This document shows positions 18,016 to 29,170 of a stretch of 64,000 bases of DNA, piece after piece. Each line of letters begins with the position of its first letter. Position 1 is the stretch's first letter. The stretch covers positions 62,001 through 126,000 of the forward strand of contig NZ_CP007161.1 of assembly GCF_000725285.1 (NCBI RefSeq), given 5' to 3'. The notes beneath the pieces are model-generated. The model saw only the letters and a program-made list of their open reading frames with translations, was not told the origin of the DNA and ran no database searches. The position numbers were made by a program, and so were the translations under genes. Origin of the DNA: Virgibacillus sp. SK37. Lineage in GTDB: Bacteria > Bacillota > Bacilli > Bacillales > Amphibacillaceae.

Positions 18016-20469
18016 ATGATGAATTCAATTCCGAGGGTGGAACCAAAAGTATTGGGTACGGATAATATAAGCCAAATACAAAAACTTCGGCATAAAGGAT
18101 CTGCCACGGTGAAGAGCGTGTTACTTAACAAAGGATGGCTATATTTTTTTGTAGGCTTTTTATTGGGACGGGCTGTTATTCTCTCTGTTGTTTCCCCATT
18201 TGCTGTAGCATTTCTGGCTACTATGTGGTTTATACATAGAGATAAAACGGTCAAATCCATGTTCGCTGTCATTGCTGGTGCTTTAAGTTATTCAATTGTT
18301 CATAGTATATTTATAACCTTTGCAATGATTGTATTTATATTATTAGCTGGCTTATTTAAGAAATTTAAAAACCAGCAGTTAGTGTTACCAATTATTGTGT
18401 TTTCATCAACTGCTGCTGCCAGAATATGTATCTATTCCTTTAATAGCCAACTATCCTCCTATGAATGGATGCTGGTAGTAGTTGAAGGCGTTTTAGGGGC
18501 AGTACTTGTACTAATATTTATGCAGAGTATTCCTTTATTATCACCAAAACGATACAAGCCAGCCCTGAAAAATGAAGAGGTAGTCTGTATGATTATTCTA
18601 ATTGCCTCTATACTTACTGGTACAATCGGGTGGACAATCTATGATGCTTCTATGGAACAAATTTTTTCTCGTTATTTTGTGCTAATTCTTGCTTACGTTG
18701 GTGGGGCAGCGATTGGATCAACAGTTGGTGTTGTTGCTGGATTAATTTTATCACTGGCAAACGTGGCTAATTTGTACCAGATGAGTTTGTTAGCCTTCTC
18801 CGGTTTATTGGGCGGTTTGCTTAAAGAAGGTAAAAAACCGGGTGTTGCTGTAGGGCTTTTTGTGGGCACATTTTTAATTGGAATATATGGTGATTCGGCC
18901 ACACTGATTCCTTCTATTATAGAAACAAGCTTTGCAATCGGTTTCTTTTTAATTACTCCTGGAAGCTGGTTCAAAAAAATCTCCAGATATATACCTGGGA
19001 CCGAAGAATATACTAATGAACAAGAGCAATATTTACAAAAGGTAAGAAATGTCACAGCGAAAAGAGTAGAGCAGTTTTCTGATGTGTTTGAAGCCCTATC
19101 CAAAAGTTTTGCAACAACAGACATAGCTTCGCCAGACAATGATGAACTCAAAAGAGAGACAGACTTTTTTCTTAGCCAAGTAACAGAAAAAACATGCCAG
19201 ACTTGTTTTATGAAGGAACGTTGCTGGCAAAAACAGTTTGATACCACCTATTCACTTATGGAAGAAATGAAAGATGATATAGCAGACGGTCATGAACCAA
19301 ATCGAAGGGTATCCCGTGAGTTTGAAAATTACTGTGTTAAATCCAAAAAAGTAGTCGATGCCATGAAGGAAGAGGCTTCTTACTTTAATGCGAATCAAAA
19401 ATTAAAGCAGCAAGTAATGGAAAGCAAGAGGTTAGTTGCTGATCAATTGCAAGGTGTCTCAGAGGTAATGGAGGATTTTGCGAAAGAGATTCTTAAGGAA
19501 AGGCAGATGCATGAACAACAGGAACTGCAAATTGTACATGCACTTAAACAATTAGGAATTCAATTGGAAAAGCTGGATGTATATGGTTTGGAAAAAGGAA
19601 ATGTAGATATAGAAATGACAATGACCTTTTATGATTATCACGGGGAAGGCTCCAAGTTAATTGCTCCTGTCCTATCCGAAATTCTAAATGAAATGGTAAT
19701 AGTAAAGCAGGAGGAAATTTCTCCTTTTCCAAATGGGTATAGTTATTTAGCGTTTGGATCGGCAAAAGAATTTGTTGTAGAAACAGGGGCTGCAAATGCC
19801 GCAAAGGGTGGAGGATTGATTTCAGGAGATAGTTATACAACGATTGAACTTGGTGCTGGTAAATTTGCAATGGCGATTAGTGATGGGATGGGGAATGGAA
19901 AAAGAGCAAGAGAAGAAAGCATGGAAACCCTCCGCTTGTTGCAACAAATCTTACAAACAGGGATTCCGGAAAAAGTAGCAATAAAGTCCATAAACTCTAT
20001 CTTGTCCCTCCGCAGCACGGATGAGATCTTTGCAACCTTGGACTTAGCTGTGATTGACATGCATAATGCATTTGTTCGCTTTTTAAAAATAGGGTCAACA
20101 CCTAGCTTTATTAAAAGAGGTGATCAACTTATAAAAGTAGAAGCAAGTAATCTTCCAATGGGGATTGTGCAGGAATTTGATGTGGATATTGTAAGTGATC
20201 AATTGATGTCTGGTGATTTATTAATCATGATGAGTGACGGAATATTTGACGGACCGAAAGATGTGGAGAATACCGATGTATGGTTGAAAAGGAAAATAAG
20301 AGAGATGAAGACAGAAGATCCTCAAGAAATGGCGGACCTGCTTCTAGAGGAGGTTATTCGGACAAGGTCAGGTGAAATTGTAGATGATATGACTGTTTTG
20401 GTAACAAAGGTGATGAAAAACAGTCCGAAATGGGCAAATGTCCCTGTCTATGGTGAAAAAGCACAATAA
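18016..20469 (+). CDS. spoIIE: SpoIIE, sporulation PP2C phosphatase and septum protein
   Basis: SpoIIE dephosphorylates SpoIIAA at the asymmetric septum, which frees SigF in the forespore, and also interacts with FtsZ. It has about ten hydrophobic segments in residues 40-320, a central FtsZ-interaction/linker region (about 325-575) and a C-terminal PP2C domain with SDGMGNGKRAREES (about 620) and MMSDGIFDGP. The frame is open from 17959, but AGAGGGAG (17999-18006) favours the ATG at 18016 (817 residues; 18019 is also possible). Confidence 0.96.
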   Translation: MMNSIPRVEPKVLGTDNISQIQKLRHKGSATVKSVLLNKGWLYFFVGFLLGRAVILSVVSPFAVAFLATMWFIHRDKTVKSMFAVIAGALSYSIVHSIFITFAMIVFILLAGLFKKFKNQQLVLPIIVFSSTAAARICIYSFNSQLSSYEWMLVVVEGVLGAVLVLIFMQSIPLLSPKRYKPALKNEEVVCMIILIASILTGTIGWTIYDASMEQIFSRYFVLILAYVGGAAIGSTVGVVAGLILSLANVANLYQMSLLAFSGLLGGLLKEGKKPGVAVGLFVGTFLIGIYGDSATLIPSIIETSFAIGFFLITPGSWFKKISRYIPGTEEYTNEQEQYLQKVRNVTAKRVEQFSDVFEALSKSFATTDIASPDNDELKRETDFFLSQVTEKTCQTCFMKERCWQKQFDTTYSLMEEMKDDIADGHEPNRRVSREFENYCVKSKKVVDAMKEEASYFNANQKLKQQVMESKRLVADQLQGVSEVMEDFAKEILKERQMHEQQELQIVHALKQLGIQLEKLDVYGLEKGNVDIEMTMTFYDYHGEGSKLIAPVLSEILNEMVIVKQEEISPFPNGYSYLAFGSAKEFVVETGAANAAKGGGLISGDSYTTIELGAGKFAMAISDGMGNGKRAREESMETLRLLQQILQTGIPEKVAIKSINSILSLRSTDEIFATLDLAVIDMHNAFVRFLKIGSTPSFIKRGDQLIKVEASNLPMGIVQEFDVDIVSDQLMSGDLLIMMSDGIFDGPKDVENTDVWLKRKIREMKTEDPQEMADLLLEEVIRTRSGEIVDDMTVLVTKVMKNSPKWANVPVYGEKAQ

Positions 20470-20507
20470 TTTAAAAGGAAAAACGATCATTTGGGCATGG
20501 TCTAGTT

Positions 20508-20551
20508 AGCTGAACCGCCTTGTGGGTATAAACAAGGCGGTTCAGCTTTTA
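20508..20551 (+). terminator. Rho-independent terminator after spoIIE
   Basis: A 15-bp stem (20508-20522 with 20533-20547) is followed by TTTT. Confidence 0.85.
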
Positions 20552-20697
20552 AAATTACTGTTACATATGTTGTGATAAAAAGCTATCTCATACAATTCAA
20601 TTTTGACACTGTTGGACTCCAATCCCTCAGCTAGTAGTATATTTCCCATGTTTTTTGGTGATGATGGTAATGGAAAATGATGGGAGGTATATATAGA

Positions 20698-21429
20698 GTG
20701 AGAAAAGGGACATTAAAGCAAATATTGCTGATTACGGATGGCTGTTCCAATAAAGGAGAGGATCCTGCTGCCACCGCTGCGTTAGCCCACCAGCAAGGGA
20801 TAACCGTTAATGTAATAGGGATATTGGATGATCAAACGGAGCAACCAGAGGGCTTACAGGAAGTTGAAGAAATCGCCTTATCTGGAGGTGGAGTTAGTCA
20901 GCTTGTCTATAAACAGGCATTATCACAGACTGTTCAAGCAGTCACAAAACAGGCCATGACACAAACACTCCAAGGGTTTGTTAATAAAGAGTTACAACAG
21001 ATTTTAGGTTCTGGTCAATCGATGGAGGATCTCGCGCCTGAAAAGCGAGGCGAAATTATGGAAGTGGTAGAAGATATGGGAGAAACATGTGATTTGGAAG
21101 TTTTAGTACTTATTGATACAAGCGCAAGTATGCATGATAAGCTTCCTACTGTGAAAGAAGCCTTAATAGATTTATCCATTAGTCTAAATTCCCGTATTGG
21201 AAGAAATCGTTTTTGTATTTACAGCTTTCCTGGTAAAAGGAAAGATATTCAAAAAGTGTTTGATTGGTCGCCACAATTAGATGCTATTTCTACCGTGTTT
21301 CCAAAGCTGACTAGTGGAGGGATAACGCCAACAGGGCCCGCTATTCGTGAAGCAATGTACCAGTTTGGCAGAAAGAGCTTGCGAAGGAGCTTTAGAAATG
21401 AGGACGAACCAGGCATGGAAGAAGCATAA
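20698..21429 (+). CDS. yabS: YabS, VWA-domain protein
   Basis: A 243-residue protein with a split von Willebrand A-like region: an N-terminal ILLITDGCSNKGEDP strand and a later MIDAS motif (LIDTSASM, about residue 140) that would bind a divalent metal. The function is not established. The GTG at 20698 follows GGGAGG (20682-20687), whereas the upstream in-frame ATGs (20677, 20680) have no ribosome site. It overlaps the kinase gene by 32 bases, and the order matches the B. subtilis spoIIE-yabS-yabT block. Confidence 0.88.
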   Translation: MRKGTLKQILLITDGCSNKGEDPAATAALAHQQGITVNVIGILDDQTEQPEGLQEVEEIALSGGGVSQLVYKQALSQTVQAVTKQAMTQTLQGFVNKELQQILGSGQSMEDLAPEKRGEIMEVVEDMGETCDLEVLVLIDTSASMHDKLPTVKEALIDLSISLNSRIGRNRFCIYSFPGKRKDIQKVFDWSPQLDAISTVFPKLTSGGITPTGPAIREAMYQFGRKSLRRSFRNEDEPGMEEA

Positions 21430-22339
21430 CAAGGAAATAAGGCCGGGCATTCAAATTACAGGCAAGTGGCATAAGAATAGCTACCTCATTAAAAAAGAGC
21501 TGGGATCAGGGGCAATTGGAACTGTCTATTTATGTGAATGGAATGGCCGCGCTGCTGCATTGAAAATAAGTGATACAAGTACATCCATGACCGTGGAAGT
21601 GAATGTCTTAAAGTCGCTGGAAAAGGTCCAAGGTAATCCGCTTGGACCTTCTTTAGTAGATATAGATGATTGGACTTCTCCGCTTGGTAACCAGTATACA
21701 TTTTATGTAATGGAGTATTTACAAGGGCAATCCCTGGCATCATTTATCCGGCAACAAGGAAATGAATGGATAGGTGTCTTTATGTTACAATTGCTTGAGG
21801 ATTTGGAGAGACTTCATCAATCTGGCTGGATTTTCGGTGACTTAAAAACAGATAACATTTTAGTGCTTCATTCCCCTCCAAGAGTTCGTTGGATTGATGT
21901 TGGTGGTACAACGAAAGTAGGAAGAGCGATTAAGGAGTATACAGAGTTCTACGACCGGGGCTACTGGGGGCTTGGTACAAGAAAAGCTGAACCAAGCTAT
22001 GATTTATTCGCATTGGTTATGGTATTTTTACATGTCTTTTATCCGAAGCGATTTGAAAAAAAGCAAACCTCTTCTCAGGTTTTTTTATTTAACAAAATCG
22101 ATGCAATAAAGGAGCTAACCCCCTACCGTACTGTCCTAAAAAAGGCTGTAGAAGGTAAATATCAAACGAGCGCTGAAATGCGTGTAGAGGTTATTAACTG
22201 TATGTACCACATGCAGAAGAGGTCACGGTCACGTGCCAATAAAAATGTACAAAGATCATCATCACTACCTATGCTAGCAGAAGCAGGTGGGATCACGCTA
22301 TTGGCAACCATGTATTACGTGTTGTCCTTGCTTTTATAG
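21398..22339 (+). CDS. yabT: YabT-like Ser/Thr protein kinase with C-terminal membrane anchor
   Basis: This is a Hanks-type kinase of about 313 residues. It shows the Gly-rich loop LGSGAIGTVY, the Lys of AALKIS, a catalytic loop FGDLKTDNILVL (Gly in place of the usual Arg of HRD) and a DVG in the DFG position (WIDVGGTTK). The C-terminus is hydrophobic (about 288-313) and may anchor it in the membrane. In B. subtilis YabT (PrkD) is DNA-activated and acts in sporulation. AAGGAG (21384-21389) supports the ATG at 21398, inside yabS. Confidence 0.87.
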   Translation: MRTNQAWKKHNKEIRPGIQITGKWHKNSYLIKKELGSGAIGTVYLCEWNGRAAALKISDTSTSMTVEVNVLKSLEKVQGNPLGPSLVDIDDWTSPLGNQYTFYVMEYLQGQSLASFIRQQGNEWIGVFMLQLLEDLERLHQSGWIFGDLKTDNILVLHSPPRVRWIDVGGTTKVGRAIKEYTEFYDRGYWGLGTRKAEPSYDLFALVMVFLHVFYPKRFEKKQTSSQVFLFNKIDAIKELTPYRTVLKKAVEGKYQTSAEMRVEVINCMYHMQKRSRSRANKNVQRSSSLPMLAEAGGITLLATMYYVLSLLL

Positions 22340-22388
22340 GGGGGGAAAGTATGGTATTCTTGAGACAGCTTAAGAGGTTGGAGTTGGG

Positions 22389-23783
22389 ATGCAGATGAAT
22401 GAGGCCGTAATAGCTTTTATAAATAAACAACGACTACTGAAAAAGAACACCACGGTTTTGGTTGGAGTTTCAGGTGGGCCTGATTCGATGGCGCTCCTTC
22501 ATTTTCTTCGAGCTATTCGGAAGGAGTGGGGCCTAAATTTAATCGCGATCTCTGTGGATCACCAATTGCGCGGGGAGGAATCCATCGCGGATGTAAAATA
22601 TGTGGAAAAGGTATGCAGGCAATGGGAAATCCCTTTTAAAAGCACCTCAGTTGATGTGAAATCTTACAAGAACGAACTTCATGTTGGTACACAGGTTGCT
22701 GCGAGAGAAATGCGTTATCGCTTTTTTGAAGAACAAATGTATGCACATCAGGCAGATTATTTAGCACTAGGCCATCATAGCGATGACCAGCTGGAAACCA
22801 TGTTAATGAGTTTAGTTAGATCAGCAAATTCAAGTGCGCTTAGTGGCATACCTGCAAAAAGGGAATTTGCTGGAGGCTGGATTATAAGACCTTTGTTGGC
22901 TGTTACAAGATTGGAAGTAGAAGCCTATTGCAAGATAAATGGCATTACACCAAGATATGACCCCTCTAATGATGAACTAACATATACAAGAAATTATTTT
23001 AGAAATACCGTGCTGCCATTAATAAAAGAGAAAAACAGTAATATACATAATACAGTCCAACATTTGAGTGAAACACTTGCTGAAGATGAAGCATACTTAA
23101 GAAATGAAGCTGAAAAACTGGTAGATAGACTGGTAGACTTCACTGCTAATTATGAGAAAGCATCCTTTGAAATTAATCTTTTCAAAAAACATCCAATTGC
23201 TTTACAAAGACGGGCCTATCATCTAATATTAAACTATCTGTATAAGCGTTTACCCAAAGATTTATCGTACATCCATGAAGCGTATTTTTTTTCTTTATTG
23301 GAAAACGGAAAAGGAAACGTACAGATTGATTTTCCGTTCCATTTAACATTGGAAAAGTCATATAATAATTTATCTTTTTACTTCGCTGATCTAGAACCCC
23401 ACGATCCCTCTTATTGTAAAACTTTAGAAGTCCCAGGAAGAACAATGTTACCTGATGGGACCGTGATCTATGCTGAAATGATGGATCAACCGCTATTAGG
23501 AAAAAGGGATAGCTTCATTTGCAATTTGGAAGAAATTCAGCTTCCTCTACATATTCGTACTCGTAAACCGGGTGATAGGATGCGTTGGAAGGGTTTAGCA
23601 GGTAGTAAAAAAGTGAAAGACATTTTTATAGATGCTAAAATTCCAAAAGTAGAACGGGCTTCCTGGCCAATTCTGGTAGATGATCAAGGTGAAATTTTAT
23701 GGCTTATCGGATTGAAAAAAGGACAACCTAAACATCAAGCTAATAATGCCCCGTATATCCATATATATTACGAAAGAGGCTAA
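22389..23783 (+). CDS. tilS: tRNA(Ile)-lysidine synthase
   Basis: TilS ligates lysine to C34 of the CAU-anticodon tRNA-Ile so that it reads AUA. The N-terminal PP-loop ATPase domain shows [14 protein letters not shown] and the conserved [14 protein letters not shown]. The C-terminal substrate-recognition domains include [15 protein letters not shown]. The length is 464 residues. The start is ATG at 22389 or 22395; GGAG at 22380-22383 does not separate them. hpt follows after 17 bp, as in B. subtilis. Confidence 0.95.
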   Translation: MQMNEAVIAFINKQRLLKKNTTVLVGVSGGPDSMALLHFLRAIRKEWGLNLIAISVDHQLRGEESIADVKYVEKVCRQWEIPFKSTSVDVKSYKNELHVGTQVAAREMRYRFFEEQMYAHQADYLALGHHSDDQLETMLMSLVRSANSSALSGIPAKREFAGGWIIRPLLAVTRLEVEAYCKINGITPRYDPSNDELTYTRNYFRNTVLPLIKEKNSNIHNTVQHLSETLAEDEAYLRNEAEKLVDRLVDFTANYEKASFEINLFKKHPIALQRRAYHLILNYLYKRLPKDLSYIHEAYFFSLLENGKGNVQIDFPFHLTLEKSYNNLSFYFADLEPHDPSYCKTLEVPGRTMLPDGTVIYAEMMDQPLLGKRDSFICNLEEIQLPLHIRTRKPGDRMRWKGLAGSKKVKDIFIDAKIPKVERASWPILVDDQGEILWLIGLKKGQPKHQANNAPYIHIYYERG

Positions 23784-23800
23784 AAGTAGGAGGAGCATAC

Positions 23801-24343
23801 ATGCATAACGATATAAAAGAGGTCCTTATCTCTGAAGAAGACATAAAGGAGAAATGCAAAGCGCTTGGACAGCAGCTTAGCAAAGAATATGAAGGAAAGT
23901 TCCCTTTGGCAATTGGGGTTTTAAAAGGGGCTATGCCATTTATGTCCGACGTATTAAGACAGATGGATATTCACTTGGAAATGGATTTTATGGATGTTTC
24001 CAGTTACGGAAGCGAAATGCGTTCTTCCGGTGAAGTAAAGATCGTGAAGGATTTGGATACCAAAGTAGAAGGTCGGGATCTTTTAATTATTGAAGATATC
24101 ATAGATAGTGGCCTTACTTTAAGTTATTTGGTTGATTTATTCAAATACCGTAAAGCCAAATCAATAAAAATTGTTACATTGCTTGATAAGCCATCTGGAA
24201 GAACAGCCGTTATTAAAGCAGACTTAGTCGGCTTTGAGGTTCCTAACGAATTTGTGGTTGGGTACGGACTTGATTATCAGGAAAAATACCGTAACTTGCC
24301 ATACATTGGTGTGTTAAAACCAGAGATTTACGGTGGAGAATAA
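23801..24343 (+). CDS. hpt: Hypoxanthine-guanine phosphoribosyltransferase
   Basis: Salvages hypoxanthine and guanine to IMP and GMP with PRPP. It has 180 residues with the PRPP loop [17 protein letters not shown] and the C-terminal metal/base region DKPSGR and [28 protein letters not shown] precedes the ATG. It is paired with tilS and followed by an independent ftsH promoter. Confidence 0.96.
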   Translation: MHNDIKEVLISEEDIKEKCKALGQQLSKEYEGKFPLAIGVLKGAMPFMSDVLRQMDIHLEMDFMDVSSYGSEMRSSGEVKIVKDLDTKVEGRDLLIIEDIIDSGLTLSYLVDLFKYRKAKSIKIVTLLDKPSGRTAVIKADLVGFEVPNEFVVGYGLDYQEKYRNLPYIGVLKPEIYGGE

Positions 24344-24458
24344 TTAACTTGGAATAGATAAAAATAGTGAAGCAATGATGTAATTGTTTGTTTAAAAAAT
24401 GGTAACAAGTGGATATTAACTTAGGATGCATAGAGCACTCCTTATGAAGTGAAATTAG

Positions 24459-24488
24459 TTGTATTCCAGCTTTTTCATATGGTACGAT
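24459..24488 (+). promoter_or_regulatory. SigA promoter of ftsH
   Basis: TTGTAT (24459-24464), an 18-bp spacer and TACGAT (24483-24488), with an extended TG at 24480-24481. Confidence 0.55.
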
Positions 24489-24525
24489 GTTATATAGTTT
24501 TTCCCCGCTTGGGAGGAGGTAAGTA

Positions 24526-26562
24526 ATGAATCGGATATTTCGGAACGTTTTCTTTTGGGTACTCATATTCTTCGTTATCGTCGGTGTAATAGGAGTATTC
24601 AATGGGCAGAACGAAGAAGCAAAACAATTTAATGTGCAACAATTTACAGATGCTTTGAATAATGGCGAAATTGAAGAAATGACGATGCAACCCGCAAATG
24701 GAATTGTGCGGTATACCGGTACGTTAACAGATGATGATAAGAAATTTATTGCACAAGTGCCGGATAATACAGAAATTATAGCGTCTATTACAGAGCAAGC
24801 AAATAAACAAAGTGTGCTCCATGTCGAAGAAGAAGAACAACCAAGTGCATGGGTAACATTTTTAACTACCATGATTCCGTTCTTAATTATAGGTTTATTT
24901 TTCTTGTTTATACTTAGCCAAGCCCAAGGTGGAGGCGGCGGTGGCCGTGTCATGAACTTTGGTAAGAGTAAAGCTAAGATGTACAGTGAGGATAAAAAGA
25001 AAGTACGCTTTAAGGATGTAGCAGGTGCTGATGAGGAAAAGCAAGAACTTGTTGAAGTTGTAGAGTTCTTAAAAGATCCTCGGAAGTTCTCGGCTGTTGG
25101 AGCCAGAATTCCTAAAGGTGTTCTTCTCGTAGGACCGCCTGGAACAGGTAAAACACTACTTGCTCGTGCGGTAGCTGGTGAAGCCGGCACACCGTTTTTC
25201 TCCATAAGTGGTTCAGACTTTGTGGAAATGTTCGTTGGTGTGGGTGCATCACGAGTGCGTGACTTATTTGAAAATGCGAAGAAAAATGCTCCTTGTATTA
25301 TATTTATAGATGAAATTGATGCAGTGGGAAGACAGCGTGGCGCAGGTCTTGGCGGCGGCCATGACGAGCGTGAACAAACATTGAACCAGTTGCTTGTAGA
25401 AATGGATGGCTTCGGTGTTAATGAAGGTATCATTATTATCGCAGCAACCAACCGTGCGGATATTCTTGACCCTGCATTATTACGTCCAGGTCGTTTTGAC
25501 AGACAGATTACCGTTGATCGCCCGGATGTTAAAGGCCGTCAGGAAGTATTGCAAGTCCATGCGAGAAATAAGCCGCTAGATAGCACGGTAGATCTTAAGA
25601 TTATCGCTATGCGGACACCTGGATTTTCCGGTGCAGATCTGGAAAACCTATTAAACGAAGCAGCCCTTGTGGCAGCAAGGTCTGATCGCAAAGAAATAAA
25701 TATGCTGGATGTTGATGAGGCAATTGATCGGGTAATTGCTGGTCCAGCTAAGAAGAGCAGGGTTATCTCTGAAAAAGAAAGAAATATTGTAGCATATCAT
25801 GAAAGTGGTCATACGATTATTGGTATGGTTCTCGATGATGCGGATATGGTACATAAAGTTACGATTGTACCACGCGGGCAAGCTGGTGGTTATGCTGTCA
25901 TGCTGCCTAGGGAAGATCGCTACTTTATGACGAAACCAGAACTATTTGATAAAATCACTGGTCTTTTGGGAGGCCGTGTTGCTGAAGAGATTATCTTCGG
26001 GGAAGTAAGTACCGGTGCACACAATGACTTCCAGCGTGCCACAGGTATTGCCCGTAAGATGATTACGGAATACGGTATGAGTGATAAGATAGGTCCGCTA
26101 CAGTTTACAAGTGGAGGCGGCGGTGACGTCTTCCTTGGTCGTGACTTAGGAAATGAGCAAAACTATAGTGATGCCATTGCACATGATATCGACCAAGAAA
26201 TGCAAAACTTTATTAACTATTGTTATGATCGAGCTAAAACGATTTTAACAGAGAATAAAGATAAGCTGGAACTTGTAGCTAAGACGCTTTTAGAAGTAGA
26301 AACACTTGATGCCAAGCAAATTAAATCGTTATTTGAGGATGGCATCTTGCCAGAAGCTGAGGATTATGGCATAGAAGAAAATGATTCTATGAAGGTGAAT
26401 ATCCAATCAAAGGATCAGGATAACGAACCAGAATCTTTTGAAGAAGCAAAAGAAGAGGCAAACACGAAGCGGGAAGAAGAAAATAAATCCATTGAGGATT
26501 CTATTATGACTGATAACAAACCTTCTTCCGGTGAAGACACAAATGAAGATAAAAAAGAGTAA
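24526..26562 (+). CDS. ftsH: FtsH, membrane ATP-dependent zinc metalloprotease
   Basis: FtsH degrades unstable and misassembled membrane and regulatory proteins. It has two membrane segments (about 8-27 and 107-127) around an extracytoplasmic domain, an AAA module with Walker A GPPGTGKT (about 203), Walker [12 protein letters not shown] and the [22 protein letters not shown], and a zinc site HESGH (about 425). The C-terminal 60 residues are acidic, charged and low in complexity, which is common in Bacillus. GGGAGGAGG lies before the ATG, and a strong terminator follows. Confidence 0.97.
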   Translation: MNRIFRNVFFWVLIFFVIVGVIGVFNGQNEEAKQFNVQQFTDALNNGEIEEMTMQPANGIVRYTGTLTDDDKKFIAQVPDNTEIIASITEQANKQSVLHVEEEEQPSAWVTFLTTMIPFLIIGLFFLFILSQAQGGGGGGRVMNFGKSKAKMYSEDKKKVRFKDVAGADEEKQELVEVVEFLKDPRKFSAVGARIPKGVLLVGPPGTGKTLLARAVAGEAGTPFFSISGSDFVEMFVGVGASRVRDLFENAKKNAPCIIFIDEIDAVGRQRGAGLGGGHDEREQTLNQLLVEMDGFGVNEGIIIIAATNRADILDPALLRPGRFDRQITVDRPDVKGRQEVLQVHARNKPLDSTVDLKIIAMRTPGFSGADLENLLNEAALVAARSDRKEINMLDVDEAIDRVIAGPAKKSRVISEKERNIVAYHESGHTIIGMVLDDADMVHKVTIVPRGQAGGYAVMLPREDRYFMTKPELFDKITGLLGGRVAEEIIFGEVSTGAHNDFQRATGIARKMITEYGMSDKIGPLQFTSGGGGDVFLGRDLGNEQNYSDAIAHDIDQEMQNFINYCYDRAKTILTENKDKLELVAKTLLEVETLDAKQIKSLFEDGILPEAEDYGIEENDSMKVNIQSKDQDNEPESFEEAKEEANTKREEENKSIEDSIMTDNKPSSGEDTNEDKKE

Positions 26563-26568
26563 CTATCC

Positions 26569-26603
26569 AAAAAGCAGCCACACTACTACGTGGCTGCTTT
26601 TTT
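26569..26603 (+). terminator. Rho-independent terminator after ftsH
   Basis: A 13-bp stem (26569-26581 with 26590-26602) ends in T. Confidence 0.85.
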
Positions 26604-26644
26604 ATATGCATATGTTATTAGGGGTATTAAATGGCTTGTTTCCC

Positions 26645-27330
26645 TAATGTAATTCGTGAAGTGGATAATTTGCGAAGTAACTTTTGATATTTAAGTTAAG
26701 TATGAAAAATAACTTTGTTACTGGAAAGCTCACTGAAATATTGAATCTGGTTGCATCACCGCTACGGAAAATACTGCGCTTTTCGGGGGCGGCTGATGAG
26801 CCTCCTCATGCTACCGCATTCCGGGGTCTCACCTATGCCTCATCTCCCCCAGAAGTCTACGTATTTTCCTCCGCTTAAGTGTTACTTTTTATCGATAAAT
26901 GAACTTAGTATTAGATGTAAAAAGGTCACTTTCCATCGTCAAGGACAAGTGAAAGGCCACTCCGTATTTGGAATATTAAAAGCTCATACGAATTGATTGG
27001 AGTGGAGGGCGGCAATCTAAGAACGCCACGTCCTGTGGCAACGATTGCATGACCAACGTCCTGTTGGCCCGCGGCTCCTGCCGGAATAGCATGAGGCGAA
27101 GACCCTGGACGGAGCGTAGCGGAGGAAGCGGCTGAAGCCATGCCGGGCGGCAAAGAAGACACTGCGAGATAACGAGCAGATGTCGCACTTGTACCCGGAG
27201 GCGTGAAAGCGTCCGCATGCAACGGAAATCAATGGGGCAATTCTCCTCAAATATTTCACTGAGCTTTTCATCAATAAAGTTACATCGCAGTTTCCTCCAA
27301 CTGTACAACACACAGTAACAACTATCATTT
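26645..27330 (+). repeat. Dispersed composite element, copy 2 (intermediate form)
   Basis: This copy lies between the ftsH terminator and coaX. The left terminal repeat (about 26663-26746, with TAACTTTGTTACTGGAAAG) is repeated inverted at about 27243-27290. Module A is at about 26756-26880 and module B at about 26995-27240. B carries two added blocks relative to the short form: one before CTCCTGCCGG and one after ATGCCGG. The left flank (GGATAATTTGCG) lies next to A and the right flank (GCAGTTTCCTCC) next to B, the majority orientation. Short frames in it are not credible genes. Confidence 0.85.
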
Positions 27331-27477
27331 GACTTCGGCCCCCCAAGTCAAGTTGGCAGTCTGAAAACTTTCAGGAAACAGGGCTTTTAACGTTATTACC
27401 ATTTTTATGGTATATTTAAAAAAGAAATTGCTAATGAAAATCACATGTTATTCATGTAAGAAGGGTCTGGTCAGTAG

Positions 27478-28248
27478 ATGTTATTTGTACTTGATGTTGG
27501 TAACACCAATACAGTGCTGGGTGTCTTTGAAGGAGAACAATTAAAATATGAATGGCGCATAAAAACAGATCGGTATAAAACAGAAGACGAATTCGGAATT
27601 CTGATTAAATCCCTGTTCGAACATAAAGGGTTAGCCTTAACGGATATTACAGGTGTAATTATCTCTTCTGTAGTACCTCCAATTATGTTTGCAATGGAGA
27701 AAATGTGCCGAGATTATTTGAATATAGAACCATTGGTTATTGGAAAAGAAACGATTCAATCCAGTCTTAAAATGGCATATCCATCTCCACACGAGATAGG
27801 TGCTGATCGTATTGTAAATGCGGTCGGGGCTATTAAAGAATATGGAGCCCCCTTAATTATTATAGACTTTGGAACAGCTACAACGTATTGCTTTATTAAT
27901 GACAAGGAAGAATATGTTGGAGGAGTTATTTCGCCTGGTGTTAACATCTCTATGGAGGCACTGTACAGTAAAGCATCTAAGCTACCAAAAATCGAAATCC
28001 AACCACCAACCAATGTAATAGGTTCCTCGACCGTTGAGGCAATGCAATCTGGGGCATTTTACGGCTATGTGGCTCAAGTAGATGGAATTGTTAATCGTAT
28101 TCAGATGGAGACAGGAAAGCATCCTACAGTTATTGCTACAGGAGGGTTAGCACCATTAATTGCTGATGCTTCAGCTACGATTAACCATGTCGATCCATAT
28201 TTAACATTAAAAGGTCTTTACCTAATATATAAAAGAAACAGCTTATAA
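27478..28248 (+). CDS. coaX: Type III pantothenate kinase
   Basis: CoaX phosphorylates pantothenate, the first step of CoA synthesis. The ASKHA-fold protein has 256 residues, with phosphate loop [12 protein letters not shown], the pantothenate/ATP segment [11 protein letters not shown] and [13 protein letters not shown]. The ribosome site is modest (AAGAAGGG about 27457-27464). hslO follows after 16 bp, and the run through cysK keeps the B. subtilis order. Confidence 0.95.
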   Translation: MLFVLDVGNTNTVLGVFEGEQLKYEWRIKTDRYKTEDEFGILIKSLFEHKGLALTDITGVIISSVVPPIMFAMEKMCRDYLNIEPLVIGKETIQSSLKMAYPSPHEIGADRIVNAVGAIKEYGAPLIIIDFGTATTYCFINDKEEYVGGVISPGVNISMEALYSKASKLPKIEIQPPTNVIGSSTVEAMQSGAFYGYVAQVDGIVNRIQMETGKHPTVIATGGLAPLIADASATINHVDPYLTLKGLYLIYKRNSL

Positions 28249-28264
28249 AGAGAGGGTTTATACA

Positions 28265-29137
28265 ATGAAGGATTATTTAATAAAAGCAACTGCACATAAT
28301 GGAATGGTAAGAGCATATGCTACGACGACGACAGAAACTGTAGAAGAAGCGCGTAGACGTCATGATACTTGGGCTACAGCCTCCGCAGCCCTGGGAAGAA
28401 CGATTACAATCTCAGCCATGATGGGCGCAATGTTAAAGGGGGAAGATTCGCTCACAGTAAAGGTGGAAGGCAGAGGTCCTATAGGTGCTATCCTTGCTGA
28501 CGCAAACGCTAAGGGCGAAGTTCGTGGTTATGTAAGTAATCCCCATGTAGATTTCGAGTTAAATGATAAAGGAAAATTGGATGTCGCTCGGGCTGTAGGG
28601 ACCGATGGAAATATAAGCGTGATTAAGGATTTGGGGTTAAAAGACTATTTCACAGGGGAGGTCCCGATTATTTCCGGGGAAATTAGTGAGGACTTTACTT
28701 ACTACTTTGCTAATTCGGAGCAGGTGCCGTCGGCAGTAGGTGCAGGAGTATTAATAAACCCTGACCATTCCGTACTTGCTGCGGGTGGGTTTATTATTCA
28801 AGTCATGCCGGGCGCAGAAGAAGAAGTAATTACCCAGTTGGAAGAAGAAATACAGGCTCTCCCTGCTATTTCAGCCTTAATTCAACAAGGCAATACACCG
28901 GAACAAATTTTAGAGAGGTTATTCGGTAAGGATAATGTAAAAGTTCATGAAACCATGCCGGTAGAATTCCGTTGTAAATGTTCCAAAGAGCGTGTAGAGC
29001 AAGCAATAATTGGGTTAGGAAAAGAAGAAATAAAGCAAATGATTGAGGAAGATCATGGTGCTGAAGCAAGTTGCCATTTCTGTAATGAAACGTATGAATT
29101 TACTGAAGCAGACTTGGAAAAATTGTTGAATTCGTAA
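28265..29137 (+). CDS. hslO: Hsp33 redox-activated chaperone
   Basis: Hsp33 is a holdase activated by oxidation of a zinc-bound Cys cluster. It has 290 residues. The N-terminal chaperone domain covers about 1-230. The C-terminal switch contains CKC (about 239-241) and CHFC (about 271-274), the expected CXC...CXXC zinc ligands. It is preceded by AGAGAGGG. It is cotranscribed with coaX, probably also with the downstream parvulin gene. Confidence 0.96.
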   Translation: MKDYLIKATAHNGMVRAYATTTTETVEEARRRHDTWATASAALGRTITISAMMGAMLKGEDSLTVKVEGRGPIGAILADANAKGEVRGYVSNPHVDFELNDKGKLDVARAVGTDGNISVIKDLGLKDYFTGEVPIISGEISEDFTYYFANSEQVPSAVGAGVLINPDHSVLAAGGFIIQVMPGAEEEVITQLEEEIQALPAISALIQQGNTPEQILERLFGKDNVKVHETMPVEFRCKCSKERVEQAIIGLGKEEIKQMIEEDHGAEASCHFCNETYEFTEADLEKLLNS

Positions 29138-29170
29138 CTCTGAGTTTATCTACAGGGGGAAGTAGAGTAT

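Noticed and set aside
20563-20596. SigE promoter of yabS (CATACAAT at 20589-20596)
   Set aside because: The -10 fits, but the only -35-like ATA is about 21 bp away, longer than the usual spacing, so it was not listed as a feature.
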